A stretch of 64,000 bases of DNA, taken from positions 9,593,904 to 9,657,903 of the forward strand of contig CM022672.1 in assembly GCA_012295275.1 (NCBI GenBank), read 5' to 3'. Numbering within the stretch: the first letter of the stretch is position 1; every line of letters begins with the position of its first letter. Both the position numbers and the translations under genes were made by a program. Under the pieces are notes generated by a model that was not told where the DNA came from, did no database searches, and was given only the letters and a program-made list of their open reading frames with translations. Below are positions 40,780-54,435 of this stretch, in pieces. The stretch is from Chrysomallon squamiferum (taxonomy: Eukaryota > Mollusca > Gastropoda > Neomphalida > Peltospiridae).

Positions 40780-41312
40780 ATATAATTTTATATAGATAAA
40801 TAGACAAAGAGATATAAAACCTATTTTCATCTGGCTGTTTTCTTTATTACAGAAAGTGTGAATGTTTAGTCTTAAGTATTTATTGACAATTTATTGATTC
40901 CCTTTGTAAATACTTATACTGATGAACAGCGACTTTTCTTTTGTTAATATATTTTAGGCCAACATATTAGTAAATACCACAACCCAGCACTAGTAATTAC
41001 TTCTACTTTTTCTCTTGATACTATTTTTAGGTTGACATTTTAGTAAATTCTACCACCACTTCTCTAAATCTATCCAGTGGACCAGTAACCAAAGCAATTC
41101 TTGCTGCAGCTGGCTCAGACATTCAGAAAGAGTGTGAAACAAAATATCCAAATGGTATTAAGAGCTGGGAGGTGGCTGACACAAGTGGAGGAAATCTGAG
41201 CTGTAAAAAAATATACCACACATCTCTAGTTGATGCAAAATGGTCTACTGTCAAAGAGGTCCTTTAAGAATTAACATAATGTTTTTCTTCTTTTTCCATG
41301 AAAACATACATA

Positions 41313-41365
<53 letters not shown>

Positions 41366-44300
41366 ACAAGCATGCATATGAACAGCTACTGTTTGTAAAG
41401 AAGAAATAGTTTAATATAAAACTTTACTATAAATAGGAACTATTTTAAATATCTCTAGAAATAAACTAACATTTTTATCGTATATAAAACTAACATTTTA
41501 AATTTTTTCTTCAGATAATTAAATATCAAAATGTTATTTAAATTTCTTTTTTTTTAAAAATATTTTAAAAATAATTTAATATGAAAATATTTTTAGAATA
41601 AAATTAATTATTTTTAATCTTTCCAGTATTTTTTTAATTATTAAGTTTAAAAAAAAAATTAAAATATTAAGTTAATATTTTTAACATTTTAGAAAAAAAC
41701 AATTAGCATAAGTTTGTAATATGTATTATTATTCATTTAATGGAATAATTTAATTAAAAAATAATTAAATACAAAGTATTTATTTCAGGTAAAACTAATT
41801 ATTTTTGAAATTTTCAGAAATAATATAATTCAAATATTTTATTTAAAATTACTGAAATTACTTTTATTCAATGCAAATATTAAGTAAGTTAATTTTTAAA
41901 AATTTATGCAAAAAATGTTTATTTCTAAATAAAACTAAGACAAAAACATTTTTAGACCAAATAATATAAACAAGTGATTTGAAATAATAAACATTTTTAA
42001 TATTTTCAGAATTATTATAATATAAATATTTAAAGCAAAAACAAACATACATTTATTTTAATGTTTTAGATATTTTAAAATTTGATATATGATTAAGAAA
42101 ATATTTTTGATAACTTAAGAAATAACAGAAAATACATATTTTACTTAAAATAAAAATATCTGGGTATTTTTAATTTTTCTGGATATATTTTCAGATGAAA
42201 TATTTATTTCAAACAAAACTATCAATTTTTAATGTTTCAAGAAATCAGTTTATTAATATTTTATTTAAAATTAATTATTTTTCATGTTCTTTAAAATTAA
42301 GTTAGCATTTTTAATGTTTCTATAAATAATTTGACATAAAAACTTCATTTAAGATAACATTTTGTAACCATTTTGATTTAATCATTCTATTTAATATTTA
42401 ACAATTTCATTTCAATATATATATATATATATATACATTATGTTACGAAGAAACAGTTTCTAGAAATACTGTAACTGATTTGTATTTTTTATTTCTAAAA
42501 ATTTTGAAACAAAGTATTTTTTATATTTATGGAAATAATTTAAAATAAAAGTTTTATATTTCGAATAAAACCAAGCAGTTTAATGGTTCCAGAATTACAA
42601 AACACTCATCAAAAGGTTGTTGGATAAAGCTGAGGCTAATCATCTCACTTCAATAGCTTTGCCTGTTCTGGGTACAGGAACACTGAAATACCCATCTGAT
42701 GAAGTGGCAGAGTGTATGTTTGAAACAGCACTGGCCTTTCGAGGAAGACATCTGAGTTCGATAATTTTTGTTGTGAATCCTAAAGATGATAATAACCAAA
42801 AGGTAAACATTTTTGTTATGTGAAAGATGATGTTTTAAGTTATTTAATGTAATACAATAATACTTTTCAAATAATCAGACAACTGATTTTTAAATGTGAA
42901 ATATTTAGTTCAAAAATAATATAATTAAAAAGAATGATGTGGTTTATGTTGTTTTTCTTGTTTTCAGGCATTTAAAACAGAATTGGCCAAACACATTCAT
43001 CTGAATCAAAATATTCACCCTTCAGGTAAATGCCACAGACATTTTTGTTTTAAACATATATATTTATATGCTTTTGTTTTAGTTTTTGTTTACTTAATTA
43101 TATAATTTCTTGTGTGTTTCCTGAACATTTTGAATATCTATTTTGTCCCAACAAGATTTACAGAAGTTGATGCTACTAAATAGATATATAATTTAAATGT
43201 TTTTATTTTTACTTCAGGAAATGGAGCAGCATTTAGCATCTCCTTGGTGAAAGGAAGCATTGCTGATCAGAAAGTAATTAAAGATTATTTGAATATGTGT
43301 CTAAAATTCTCTCTCTCTCTCTCTTTCTGTCTGTCTCTGTATGTGAGAGAATGTGAGTTTGTGTGATAGAGAGAGAGAGTGTATTTGGGTTGGTTTGAGA
43401 AAGAGAATGTATATCTGGCTGTGTATAAGATTGACAAATTTATTTATTTATTATTTGTATTAAAACTCAAACATCTGTTTTTCTATAGGTGGATGCCATT
43501 GTTAATTCAACAACCCCTTCCCTGAATCTTCAAAGTGGACCAGTAACAAAAGCCATAGTCAAAGCTGGTGGTGATTCACTACAAGACGAATGTAAGCGGA
43601 ACTATCCAAATGGAATCAAGGCTGGAGAGATTGCTGTTACAGCAGGAGGGAAGTTAAACTGCAAATTCGTCTACCATACAACTCTGATTCAATGGACTGA
43701 TGATAACACTGCTGTTAAAGTACAGTCTTCATTAATTTAATTTTACTGTTACTGAACAAGTAAAATATTTTAAATGGGAATAAAATGCTTATAAATATAT
43801 ACATATATATATATGTCTGTACAAAAATACAAATATATGAATATTTACAATTATGATTTATGTGTTATGCAGGGACTGACAGATCTCATCACAAACTGTC
43901 TTTCAAGAGGTGATCAGGACAAACTTACAAGTATTGCTTTCCCAGTGCTGGGTACTGGTGTCCTCAAATATCCTCCAGATGTTGTCAGCAAAATCATCTT
44001 TGAATGTTTTGACAGTTTTTGTAAGAACCATACAAATACATCACTTCAGGAGGTCAAAGTTGTCATCCATCCTGATGATACTGAAAACTGGAGGGTAATT
44101 TATTGTGTTCAGGCAAACAAAGACATGTTACTACTGGTGGATTATGATAATGTTTTACAGTTGTGCATGATTTTTCTAAAAGATATACTGGTTTCATATT
44201 TATGGCCTAAAATAGATTCACACACTCCAAGAACATATAATGTGTCTATCTTTTAGTTTATTATTTTCTATTAAGAAAACATAATTTGTAAATTTTGTAA

Positions 44301-46086
44301 TATATTATTTTCTCTCAAGAAAACACAATTTGTGTATCTTGTAATTTATTTATTTATTTTTTATTATTATTTTTTTTTCTTCAGGTTTTTACACAACAGA
44401 ATAATCCAGTCCAACGAACTGAAGCTGCAGCCTCACCAGCAGGTATTTATAGAAAAGAAATGAAATAAGTAGCAGTGGTTACAAAATATTAAGACTGTTG
44501 ACCAATTCATTGAATTCTTGACCATTTATAATCCCTGGCCTTTTTTCTAAATAAGATCAATGTAAGAATGACAATGAAAGGAAAATTAACTGAAAACAAA
44601 TGTTAATGATAACAGAATAGAAATAAACTAATATTGTCTTTATACTAACTGTTTGATATATCTAATGTGATTGGTGATTTTTGAGAAAGGAACATTTGGC
44701 TTTGTCACAGTTTTCTGTATTGCTTTGACCCTCTGTTTTGTTTTGATTCTAAATAATCTAAATAATTACCTCAACAAACTGAGTTGATGTTCAATACTTT
44801 GCCAAATGTTTTATTAACAAGGGATGATAGCAGTCAGTCTGGAGATCACTGATTACTCTGGAGAGCAATAATAATAGACAATAATTAATATTAAGTCAAT
44901 TTAGTCATTAAAGCAGCTATATAATTTATAAAAAGATCATAAGAAAAAAATGATTAATAATTTAGTAATTTTGTATTACATTGATTGTGATAACTATTTA
45001 TTGTTTATGTCATAACTAAAATTGTCTTAATGAACACAACACAGAGAGACACAGACACAATTAATGTATTGATTATTATTTGTTTTGTGTACTGGTACCA
45101 AAACAGTCAGTTAAATCATTATATTTGTTATATTTAAATGATTCGATAGAAACTCAGTTTGAGCTCATTCCTCCATCCTGGAGCCCTATGGACAAGTCAG
45201 ATTTTGTCAAACAGGTTCAGGTGCTGCCTACTGATGCAGAATATCAGACTGTGGTTCAAAGCTTCAATAACAGCCTCCAGCAACCTGTTACTATTTTTAA
45301 GGTATAAGCAGATTTAATGTCATAATTATTAATATATAATGTAACCAATATTTGCTAGCAATAACATCTATAGGCTTAAAATAATATATTTGTGAGGCTG
45401 ATATTTTTTTTATTTTGTTGTGTAAATGTAATATAGGAAAATGGATGATTAAATCTAACAGCAGTATAATAATGATTTACTCAGTCTGTTCAGATTATTT
45501 AATACATTCATTTTGTGTACAAAATGTTCTCGTGAGGCAGGGTAAAATATCAGGCTGTGTGCATCTTCCCAAGTTTGTTACTTGAGTTTATTCTGTTTTT
45601 TATATAAGAACAAATAACCCTGAAATATAAGAAGATTATTCTACTTCTTTATACTTACTATTAAAGTACTATACTGAACAACATAAAGTTAGAAATAATA
45701 ATGTAGTTAAACTGTAGTATGTTCGTTACTGTCAGTGGGAAGCTATATATGAATAATTCAATAACTACATTCTACTATGAACAGAAATGGAAGGAAAATT
45801 AAATATAGAAACAATTTTTTATTTATTTATTATTATTATTATTATTTTCTTTTTCAATTTCAGGTTGAAAGGATTCAGAACAAAACTTTGCATTATCAGT
45901 ATCAGGCAATGAAAGTTCTGTTTCATAAGAGAAATCCTGGAATAGAAAATGAGCGATTCCTTTGGCATGGGACATCATTGGAAGCTATAATCAGCATCAA
46001 TATGTATGGTTTCAACAGAAGTTATTGTGGCAAAAATGGTGTATAAAATTTGTTTTTATGAATGTTTTTCTTAGATTTGAAATTCA

Positions 46087-46135
<49 letters not shown>

Positions 46136-46936
46136 GTAATAAATAATTAAACTAAATATCAGTTTAAGTAAAGAAGATTTCTCTCTGAATTGATGTTCAA
46201 TGTAAGATATTCATTCTTTAGTTCTTCCCAAATATATATATTATTTTTTAAAATTCACTTTTGATTACAAATGTTAAAAACTCAACTGATTATAACTTTT
46301 TAAAATCCTGACTATTTGGGGATTTTGGTGGATATGTTCATTTGTATTCTTTGGTTGTATGTTTTTCATTTATTTGTTTATATAAAATTTATTTTTATAT
46401 TATTATTAAATACATTTGTTAATCACGTATCTGATATTTCAGTGTTTATTCTTCTTATTTTTTAAAATTTATTTATTTATTATTATAATTTATATATATT
46501 TTTTCATTAGTTTATAATAATAAATTAATTATAAAAAAATAATAAAATAAAATACTAACTATATTTATATTTGGATGATGGTTCAAAAAAAAAAAAAAAA
46601 AAAAAAAATTTCAAAAACAACTTATATTTTAATTTATATTTTATTTCAGCAACATGCTACGGCCAGGGTGTATATTTTGCTACCCAAGCATCTTACTCAG
46701 CACAAGACACATATGCTGTTCCTGACAGCTCTGGATACAAATACATGTACCAGGCTGCAGTACTCACTGGAGAGTTCACTACTGGAAACTCATCTTATAA
46801 AGTTCCTCCACCGAAATCCACTTCCGAGCCTCATATCCGATATAACTCAGTGGTTGATAATCCAGGAAACCCTTCCATTTTTGTCATCTTTCATGACACC
46901 CAGGCTTATCCACAATATCTCATAACTTTTAAATAA
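38757..46936 (+). CDS. PARP14-like protein, unit 2: two macrodomains (B, C) plus mono-ART domain
   Basis: Predicted exons: 38757-38779, 39144-39180, 39367-39378 (optional 12-nt microexon), 39478-39532, 40539-40606, 41031-41258, 42593-42802, 42968-43025, 43218-43273, 43489-43719, 43873-44094, 44385-44442, 45150-45301, 45864-46038, 46650-46936; 1872 nt, 623 residues, no stop. Macrodomain A and the unit 1 start codon are deleted. A first-exon ATG (MLSYLFSW...) joins in phase to KKEDNITSQK, and the exon that followed macrodomain A now starts at a new acceptor (ATTCAG/ATTAAT). From macrodomain B onward the protein is nearly identical to unit 1. The ART motifs FLWHGTS, GVYFA and YPQYLITF are intact. 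The 3' exons are secure; the 5' end is a prediction. Confidence 0.8.
39367..39378 (+). other. Possible 12-nt microexon at the macrodomain A deletion junction (unit 2)
   Basis: The first 12 bases of the old macrodomain A exon (GTTAATGTTATT) survive after their acceptor, directly followed by GTAAGG, a good donor created at the deletion point. Including or skipping these four codons keeps the frame. The same arrangement is at 49744-49755 in unit 3. Confidence 0.45.
39715..40460. repeat. About 38-bp intronic minisatellite, unit 2 (expanded)
   Basis: Same unit as at 29575-30060 (ttttacctgtattttatcat + gaatatataattgt), with about 18 degenerate copies. Confidence 0.85.
41031..42802 (+). other. Macrodomain B, unit 2
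   Basis: Exons 41031-41258 and 42593-42802, preceded by VNDITKIP. VDILVNSTTTSLNLSSGPVTKAIL and IALPVLGTGTLKYPSDEVA are intact. A stop-bearing decoy copy of the exon start precedes it at 40958-40993. Confidence 0.87.
43489..44094 (+). other. Macrodomain C, unit 2
   Basis: Exons 43489-43719 and 43873-44094 are nearly identical to unit 1. The CCCC run in the first exon is intact here, which identifies the unit 3 version as a deletion. KGSIADQK precedes it, again without the usual Asp. Confidence 0.87.
45150..46936 (+). other. PARP catalytic (mono-ART) domain, unit 2
   Basis: Exons 45150-45301 (acceptor CGATAG), 45864-46038 and 46650-46936 encode ETQFELIPPSWSPMDKSDF, then WHGTS, GVYFA and YPQYLITFK. 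There are no lesions. AATAAA overlaps the stop codon as in unit 1. Confidence 0.87.
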
Positions 46937-47455
46937 ACCTCAAACTACTCATCAGTTCTTTTTTTTACTGTTTATTTATTTATTTATTTATTATTAGTTA
47001 TTGTTAATGATTATTATTATTATTATTATTTTTTTTTTTATTAATTTAATTGTTTTTTTTATCAAGTTGACAAACCAGTTTTGTCAGAAAGTATTGTTTA
47101 TTCTTTTCATGATCATTATTATTTGTTTTAAAACTATTAAATTGTAAATAATTTCATATCTAATTATTATATACTTTTAATCAGAGATTTTTAAAAATAT
47201 ATTTGGATGGTCATATTTGTATCAAACAATAAAATAATATATATAATAGTATGTGTACTATTGGCGTTATTACAAATATTATTATTATTGTATGCTCTGT
47301 TTGTTTATTTATCTATTTATTATTTTTTGCTTATTTATTGTTGATTATAACAATGATATTTATAATAATAATATTAATAATAGTAATAATAATAAGTTGT
47401 ATTATTACTGTATGCTCTGTTTGTTTGTTTGCTTGTTTATCCATTTATTTATTTG

Positions 47456-47491
<36 letters not shown>

Positions 47492-48049
47492 TGTTTTAAA
47501 ACAGTGCAAGAGTTTAATGTAGAATATGTTAAATTGTAATTAATGTATATCTAAATTTTATATCATTTTAATGAGAGATTTTTAAAAATATGTTTGGATG
47601 GTCATTTTGTAACAATAAAATAATATATGTAATTAAATTATTATATATATTATTATTATTATGGGTTTTTGTTTTTAATATTATTAATTTTATTATTACT
47701 ATTTTTGTTATTATTATTAATTATCTTTTTTATTATTGCTGATCAGAGACTCACATATTAATGAATAAAACAATACTAATGAAATCTCAACTCTTGTTTT
47801 TATTTAAATTATGCCCACTGGATGCAGAATTCGTTCCCACTCACTTGATCTAATTTCAAATCTAAACTTTTCCCACATGATTCTTAAGGAAAGGTTTAGG
47901 TTTTGTTCCCACTTCATGATGTTTATATTACCTACTAGACTGTATCGATGATCCTAAGTTGTGTTACAGGGTTCAGACTGAGGTTATGTGTTCTGCAAGC
48001 TACTGATATAAAACTAGACTAACTACTTATATTTGCTACCACCAAGAAA

Positions 48050-48405
48050 ATGGAATATCTATGCAATGTTTGTATCATTTATACTGATGACACCTTCTAT
48101 ACATACCCGTGACATGTTCTAGAGATCTATGCTCTTCATGTGGAAATCTATAACATCATGTTCCCTCTAGTCTACATGCTCCTTCCAAAACAGACTCAAG
48201 CTTCGTATTTCAAATGTTGAAGACGGAAGCAGGAAGAAAAAACTTCAACCTGGATCCACAGATTTTCAAGATCAACTTCGAGAAAGTCGTTGCTAATGCT
48301 ACAAGTGTTCAAGGGGGTCCAGGGATAGGGATGCTTTTGTCAATAGTTCAAGCTCTTTGGAGGAAATTTCGGAATATTAGCCTGACTCTCCTGTACACAG
48401 AAACT
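48050..48405 (+). pseudogene. Mutator-like (MULE) transposase fragment 3' of unit 2
   Basis: Nearly identical to the copy at 37676-38035 (LDPQIFKINFEKVVANAT ... QALWRKF). It ends at the same join to the next unit's upstream flank. Confidence 0.75.
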
Positions 48406-48639
48406 CGTTACTAGTATTGCTACAGAGCTGGGTATTGTCATCTAATACAAAGATATTTTAATGTTGGTAGCAATAAATGACACCCAGGCATAATACAGAA
48501 CTGATCTAAAAACATGAAATTGTTACATCTCAGTATAGCGTCATTCAGAATTTGTTAACTATAGGCTCAGGAGAAATCAAATGTGTTACACTTAAAGATC
48601 TAAAAATAGCCAAAGGCAGTAAAATATGTTTTCATGTGT

Positions 48640-48659
<20 letters not shown>

Positions 48660-48680
<21 letters not shown>
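48660..48680. repeat. Long poly(A) run upstream of unit 3
   Basis: Part of an uninterrupted A tract at about 48643-48680, longer than its counterpart in the unit 2 flank (about 38270-38284). Confidence 0.8.
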
Positions 48681-48682
<2 letters not shown>

Positions 48683-48819
48683 TTGATATTTTTAATATAC
48701 AAAATAATTCCTAGGATCATTAAATATCAAAATCATTCAAAATATTTTTGACCAGTTACAACAGTATTTTCAACATTTTAGAATATATTCTTTCAATCGA
48801 TTTGATATATATATATATG

Positions 48820-49158
48820 ACTGTTAAGGAAGCGTACTAGACATAAAACACGGACTAAATTTATTTTGTATCCACATGTTGTCACTTCCACTCAAAACTC
48901 CAACTAATAATAATAATAATAATACATTCTGAAGAACAAAACAAAATATAATTGCATTTAGCTTCCCAACGACTGAGAAATGTAATTTCCGAAAATGCAG
49001 TATCACAGTTCGGTTCGTTTTTTTATGGATACGGAATTAATTGGGTAAAATATGTTGGTCGAAACCGAAACTAATATTTTACACTTTTTCACAAGAATTA
49101 TGGCATATTTTTTGTATATCGATTAAACACAGAAAATGCTTAGCTATCTTTTCAGTTG
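48820..49158 (+). promoter_or_regulatory. Unit 3 promoter and exon 1 with ISRE at 49061-49072
   Basis: GAAACCGAAACT again fits the ISRE consensus. The invariant 58-bp block is at about 48922-48980. Exon 1 has the same ATG (49136) and donor (49159) as unit 2. Confidence 0.65.
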
Positions 49159-50084
49159 GTAAGTTTTTGAATTCTGTCGTATTTATCAATAAGTTTAGAT
49201 TTTACACATCAAGTTTGTCATGATTATCTTCCTTATTCATAAAGCTATACTGAGAAATAATAAATATTTGTTTTACAACTTTTAAGTAACATAAGTTTAT
49301 GAGACTTAAGAAAAATTATGGCAACTGGCTTCTGTAAAATAGATATTTGAAGGTTATTCTATTTTATTTCATTTTATTTGTTGTTTCAAGTATCTGGTTT
49401 AATGGAGTTTTTTAAGTAATAATAATAATAATAATAATAATATATGATATATAATAATTTTCATATTATGTGGATTACAAATTTTACTCTTTTATTTTCA
49501 GGCTTTGGAAGAAAGAAGACAACATTACCAGTCAAAAGGTTTATTATAACTTTCCATCAGTGACATTCTCTTTCTTACTTACTGTCATTTTCTCTCACTG
49601 TTTCCTTGTGTTGTGTTGTTCTTGTTTTTTGTTTCTTTTTTTGTTTTTTGTTTTTATCAGATCAATCCTTTACTGCATTTGACTTCTTGATTTTTTTAAA
49701 GTTATAGTTTTATTTTTTATTTTTATTTAATTTTTATTTTTAGGTTAATGTTATTGTAAGGTTAATTTATAATAATAAGAAGAACAAGAAGAAATAAATA
49801 AAAATACTATTAATAAGGATAATAAAAGCTACTTTATTACTTTGTAATATTCAGATTAATTCAAGATTACACCAAAGATCAAGTTCTGCCCAAGTGTCCA
49901 TAACATTCAGTAAGTTACAGTAATGTCACTGTATGTATCAGTATTTTAGATTTTTCTTTCTAAAAATTAAACAGTAATCAAGTTTGTTTGTGATGTAAAA
50001 TTAAAGAAGACAATGTTATCTTATACAATTTTCCTCACTTCTTGATACATTTCTGATAAAACAGTGATAAGTCAGTGACAATTT

Positions 50085-50770
50085 GTAATAAATTATTATG
50101 AATATATAATTGTTATATTTTACTTGTATTTTGATCTGAATATGTAAATCTGTTGTATTTTATCTATATTTTGATATGAATATAAAATAAAATGTATGTT
50201 ATGTTTTACCTGTATTTTGTTATGAATGTATAATTGTGTTATATTTTACCTCTGTTTTGATATGAATATATAACTGTTTTATATGTTACTTGTATTTGTT
50301 ATGAATATATAACTGCATTATATTTTACCTGTGTTTTATCATATGTAAATGTGTTATACTTTACCTGTATTTTATCATAAATATATAATTGTATTATATT
50401 TTGTTTTACCTGAATTTTATCATGAAGTGAGTTATATTTTATCTGTATTTTGATATGTATATGTAACTAAGTGATATTTTAACAGTATTTTGTAATAAAT
50501 ATATAACTGCATTAAATTTTACCCGTATTTTATCATGAATATATAACTCTTATATTTTAAGTGTATTTTATCATAAATATATAACTCATATAATTTACCT
50601 GTATTTTATCATGAATATATAATTGTCTTCTATTTCAATTTCCCAGTGTTTTATCATGAATGTATAACTTTGTTATATTTTACATATATTTTATTTTGAA
50701 TATATATTTGTGATTTATTTTGCCTGTATTTTATTATAAAAATATAATTGGTACTTTACCTGTAGTTTAT
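50085..50770. repeat. About 38-bp intronic minisatellite, unit 3 first copy
   Basis: Same family as 39715-40460, with a slightly different set of units. Confidence 0.85.
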
Positions 50771-51330
50771 TATGACTAATATTTGATGAGATGTCAGTTA
50801 AAGGGAATAAATAAAAATACATATCAATTTATATATTTTCAGCACAGTCTTCACCAGCAATTAAAAGACCTTGTATTTCATACAAAGTGGATGATATCAC
50901 AAAAATACCAGTAAGAATTTTCTTATCTTAATTTTTAATTAACTATAAAATTGAGAACTGAAGTATGTTGAATGCAAAGTTATTCCTGCAGATATTTTAA
51001 TTATCTCATTAAATAGGTTTTTCCTTTATTATTATTATTATTATTATTATTAGTAGTAGTAGTAGTAGTAGTAGTAGTAATATAATTTTATATAGATAAA
51101 TAGACAAAGAGATATAAAACATTTTTTCATCTGGCTGTTTTCTTTATTATAGAAAGTGTGAATGTTTAGTCTTAAGTATTTATTGACAATTTATTGATTC
51201 CCTTTGTAAATACTTATACTGATGAACAGCGACTTTTCTTTTGATAATATGTTTAGGCCAACATATTAGTAAATACCACAACCCAGCACTAGTAATTACT
51301 TCTACTTTTTCTCTTGATACTATATTTTAG

Positions 51331-51612
51331 GTTGACATTTTAGTAAATTCTACCACCACTTCTCTAAATCTATCCAGTGGACCAGTAACCAAAGCAATTC
51401 TTGCTGCAGCTGGCTCAGACATTCAGAAAGAGTGTAAAACAAAATATCCAAATGGTATTAAGAGCTGGGAGGTGGCTGACACAAGTGGAGGAAATCTGAG
51501 CTGTAAAAAAATATACCACACATCTCTAGTTGATGCAAAATGGTCTACTGTCAAAGAGGTCCTTTAAGAATTAACATAATGTTTTTCTTCTTTTTCCATG
51601 AAGACATACATA

Positions 51613-51657
<45 letters not shown>

Positions 51658-53092
51658 ACAAGCATGCATATGAACAGCTACTGTTTGTAAAGAAGAAATA
51701 GTTTAATATAAAACTTTACTATAAATAGGAACTATTTTAAATATCTCTAGAAATAAACTAACATTTTTATCGTATATAAAACTAACATTTTAACTTTTTT
51801 CTTCAGATAATTAAATATCAAAATGTTATTTAAATTTCTTCTTTTTTTTTAATATTTTAAAAATAATTTAATATGAAAATATTTTTAGAATAAAATTAAT
51901 TATTTTTATTCTTTCCAGTATTTTTTTAATTATTAAGTTTAAAAAAAAAATTAAATATTAAGTTAATATTTTTAATATTTTAGAAAAAAACAATTAGCAT
52001 AAGTTTGTAATATGTATTATTATTCATTTAATGGAATAATTTAATTAAAAAATAATTAAATACAAAGTATTTATTTCAGGTAAAACTAATTATTTTTGAA
52101 ATTTTCAGAAATAATATAATTCAAATATTTTATTTAAAATTACTGAAATTACTTTTATTCAATGCAAATATTAAGTAAGTTAATTTTTAAAAATTTATGC
52201 AAAAAATGTTTATTTCTAAATAAAACTAAGACAAAAACATTTTTAGACCAAATAATATATACAAGTGATTTGAAATAATAAACATTTTTAATATTTTCAG
52301 AATTATTATAATATAAATATTTAAAGCAAAAACAAACATACATTTATTTTAATGTTTTAGATATTTTAAAATTTGATATATGATTAAGAAAATATTTTTG
52401 ATAACTTAAGAAATAACAGAAAATAAATATTTTACTTAAAATAAAAATATCTGGGTATTTTTTTTTTTTTCGGGATATATTTTCAGATGAAATATTTATT
52501 TCAAACAAAACTATCAATTTTTAATGTTTCAAGAAATCAGTTTATTAATATTTTATTTAAAATTAATTATTTTTCATGTTCTTTAAAATTAAGTTAGCAT
52601 TTTTAATGTTTCTATAAATAATTTGACATAAAAACTTCATTTAAGATAACATTTTGTAACCATTTTGATTTAATCATTCTATTTAATATTTAACAATTTC
52701 ATTTCAATATATATATATATATATACATTATGTTACGAAGAAACAGTTTCTAGAAATACTGTAACTGATTTGTATTTTTTATTTCTAAAAATTTTGAAAC
52801 AAAGTATTTTTTATATTTATGGAAATAATTTAAAATAAAAGTTTTATATTTCGAATAAAACCAAGCAGTTTAATGGTTCCAGAATTACAAAACACTCATC
52901 AAAAGGTTGTTGGATAAAGCTGAGGCTGATCATCTCAGTTCAATAGCTTTGCCTGTTCTGGGTACAGGAACACTGAAATACCCATCTGATGAAGTGGCAG
53001 AGTGTATGTTTGAAACAGCACTGGCCTTTCGAGGAAGACATCTGAGTTCGATAACTTTTGTTGTGTATCCTAAAGATGATAATAACCAAAAG
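51331..53092 (+). other. Macrodomain B, unit 3 first copy
   Basis: Exons 51331-51558 and 52883-53092, intact. They differ from unit 2 at a few sites (for example ECKTKYPNG, ITFVVYPKDD) that are shared with the second copy. Confidence 0.87.
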
Positions 53093-53488
53093 GTAAAAAT
53101 GTTTGTTATAATTATGTGAAACATGATGTTTTAAATTATTTAATGTAATACAGTAATAGTTTTCAAATAATCAGAGAACTGATTTTTAAATGTGAAATAT
53201 TTAGTTCAAAAATAATATAATTAAAAAGAATGATGTGGTTTATGTTGTTTTTCTTGTTTTCAGGCATTTAAAACAGAATTGGCCAAACACGTTCATCTGA
53301 ATCAAAATATTCACCCTTCAGGTAAATGCCACAGACATTTTTGTTTTAAAAATAAAGAAAAAGGTTTTATACAACATCTTACAAAATATAATTATACTGG
53401 CAGATTAAAATGCAAAATATATTCATATATGTAGATATATATTTATATGCTTTTGTTTTAGTTTTTGTTTAATTAATTATATAATTTC

Positions 53489-53542
<54 letters not shown>

Positions 53543-53754
53543 CCTGAACATTTTGAATATCTATTTTGTCCCAACAAGATTTACAAAAGTTGATGCTATT
53601 AAATATATATATATATTATTTAAATGTTTGTATCTAAACATTGAACAGTAATCAAGTCTGTCTGTGATGTAAAATTAAAGAAGACACTGTTATCTTATAC
53701 AATTTTCCTCTCTTCCTGATACATTTGTGATACAACAGTGATAAGTCAGTGACA

Positions 53755-54435
53755 ATTTGTAATAAATCATGAATATATAATTGTTATATTTTACTTGTAT
53801 TTTGAGATGAATATGTAAATATGTTGTATTTTATCTATATTTTGATATGAATATAAAATAAAAAGTATGTTATATTTTACCTGTTTTGATATGAATATAT
53901 AACTGTTTTATATTATACCGGTATTTGTTATGAATATATAACTGCATTATATTTTACCTGTGCTTTATCATGAATATGTAAATTGTTATATTTTACCTGT
54001 ATTTTATCATGAATATATAACTGTATTAAATTTTGTTTTACCTGAATTTTATCACAAAGTGAGTTATATTTTATCCGTATTTTGATATGAATAAGTAACT
54101 AAGTTATATTTAAAAGTATTTTGTAAAAATATATAACTGCATTAAAGTTTACCCATATTTTATCATGAATATACAGCTTTTTTATTTTACCTATATTTTA
54201 TCATAAATATATAATTGTCTAATATTTTAATTTCCCTGTGTTTTATCATGACTTTGTTATATTTTACATGTATTTTATCATGAATATATAATTGTGCTAT
54301 ATTTTACATGTATTTTATCATGAATATGTAATTGTGATATATTTTACTGATGTTTTATTATGAATATATAATTTGTGATTTATTTTGCCTGTATTTTATT
54401 ATAAAAATATAATTAGTACTTTAATTGTAGTTTAT
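53755..54435. repeat. About 38-bp intronic minisatellite, unit 3 second copy
   Basis: The fourth instance of the array, carried along by the internal duplication. Confidence 0.85.
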
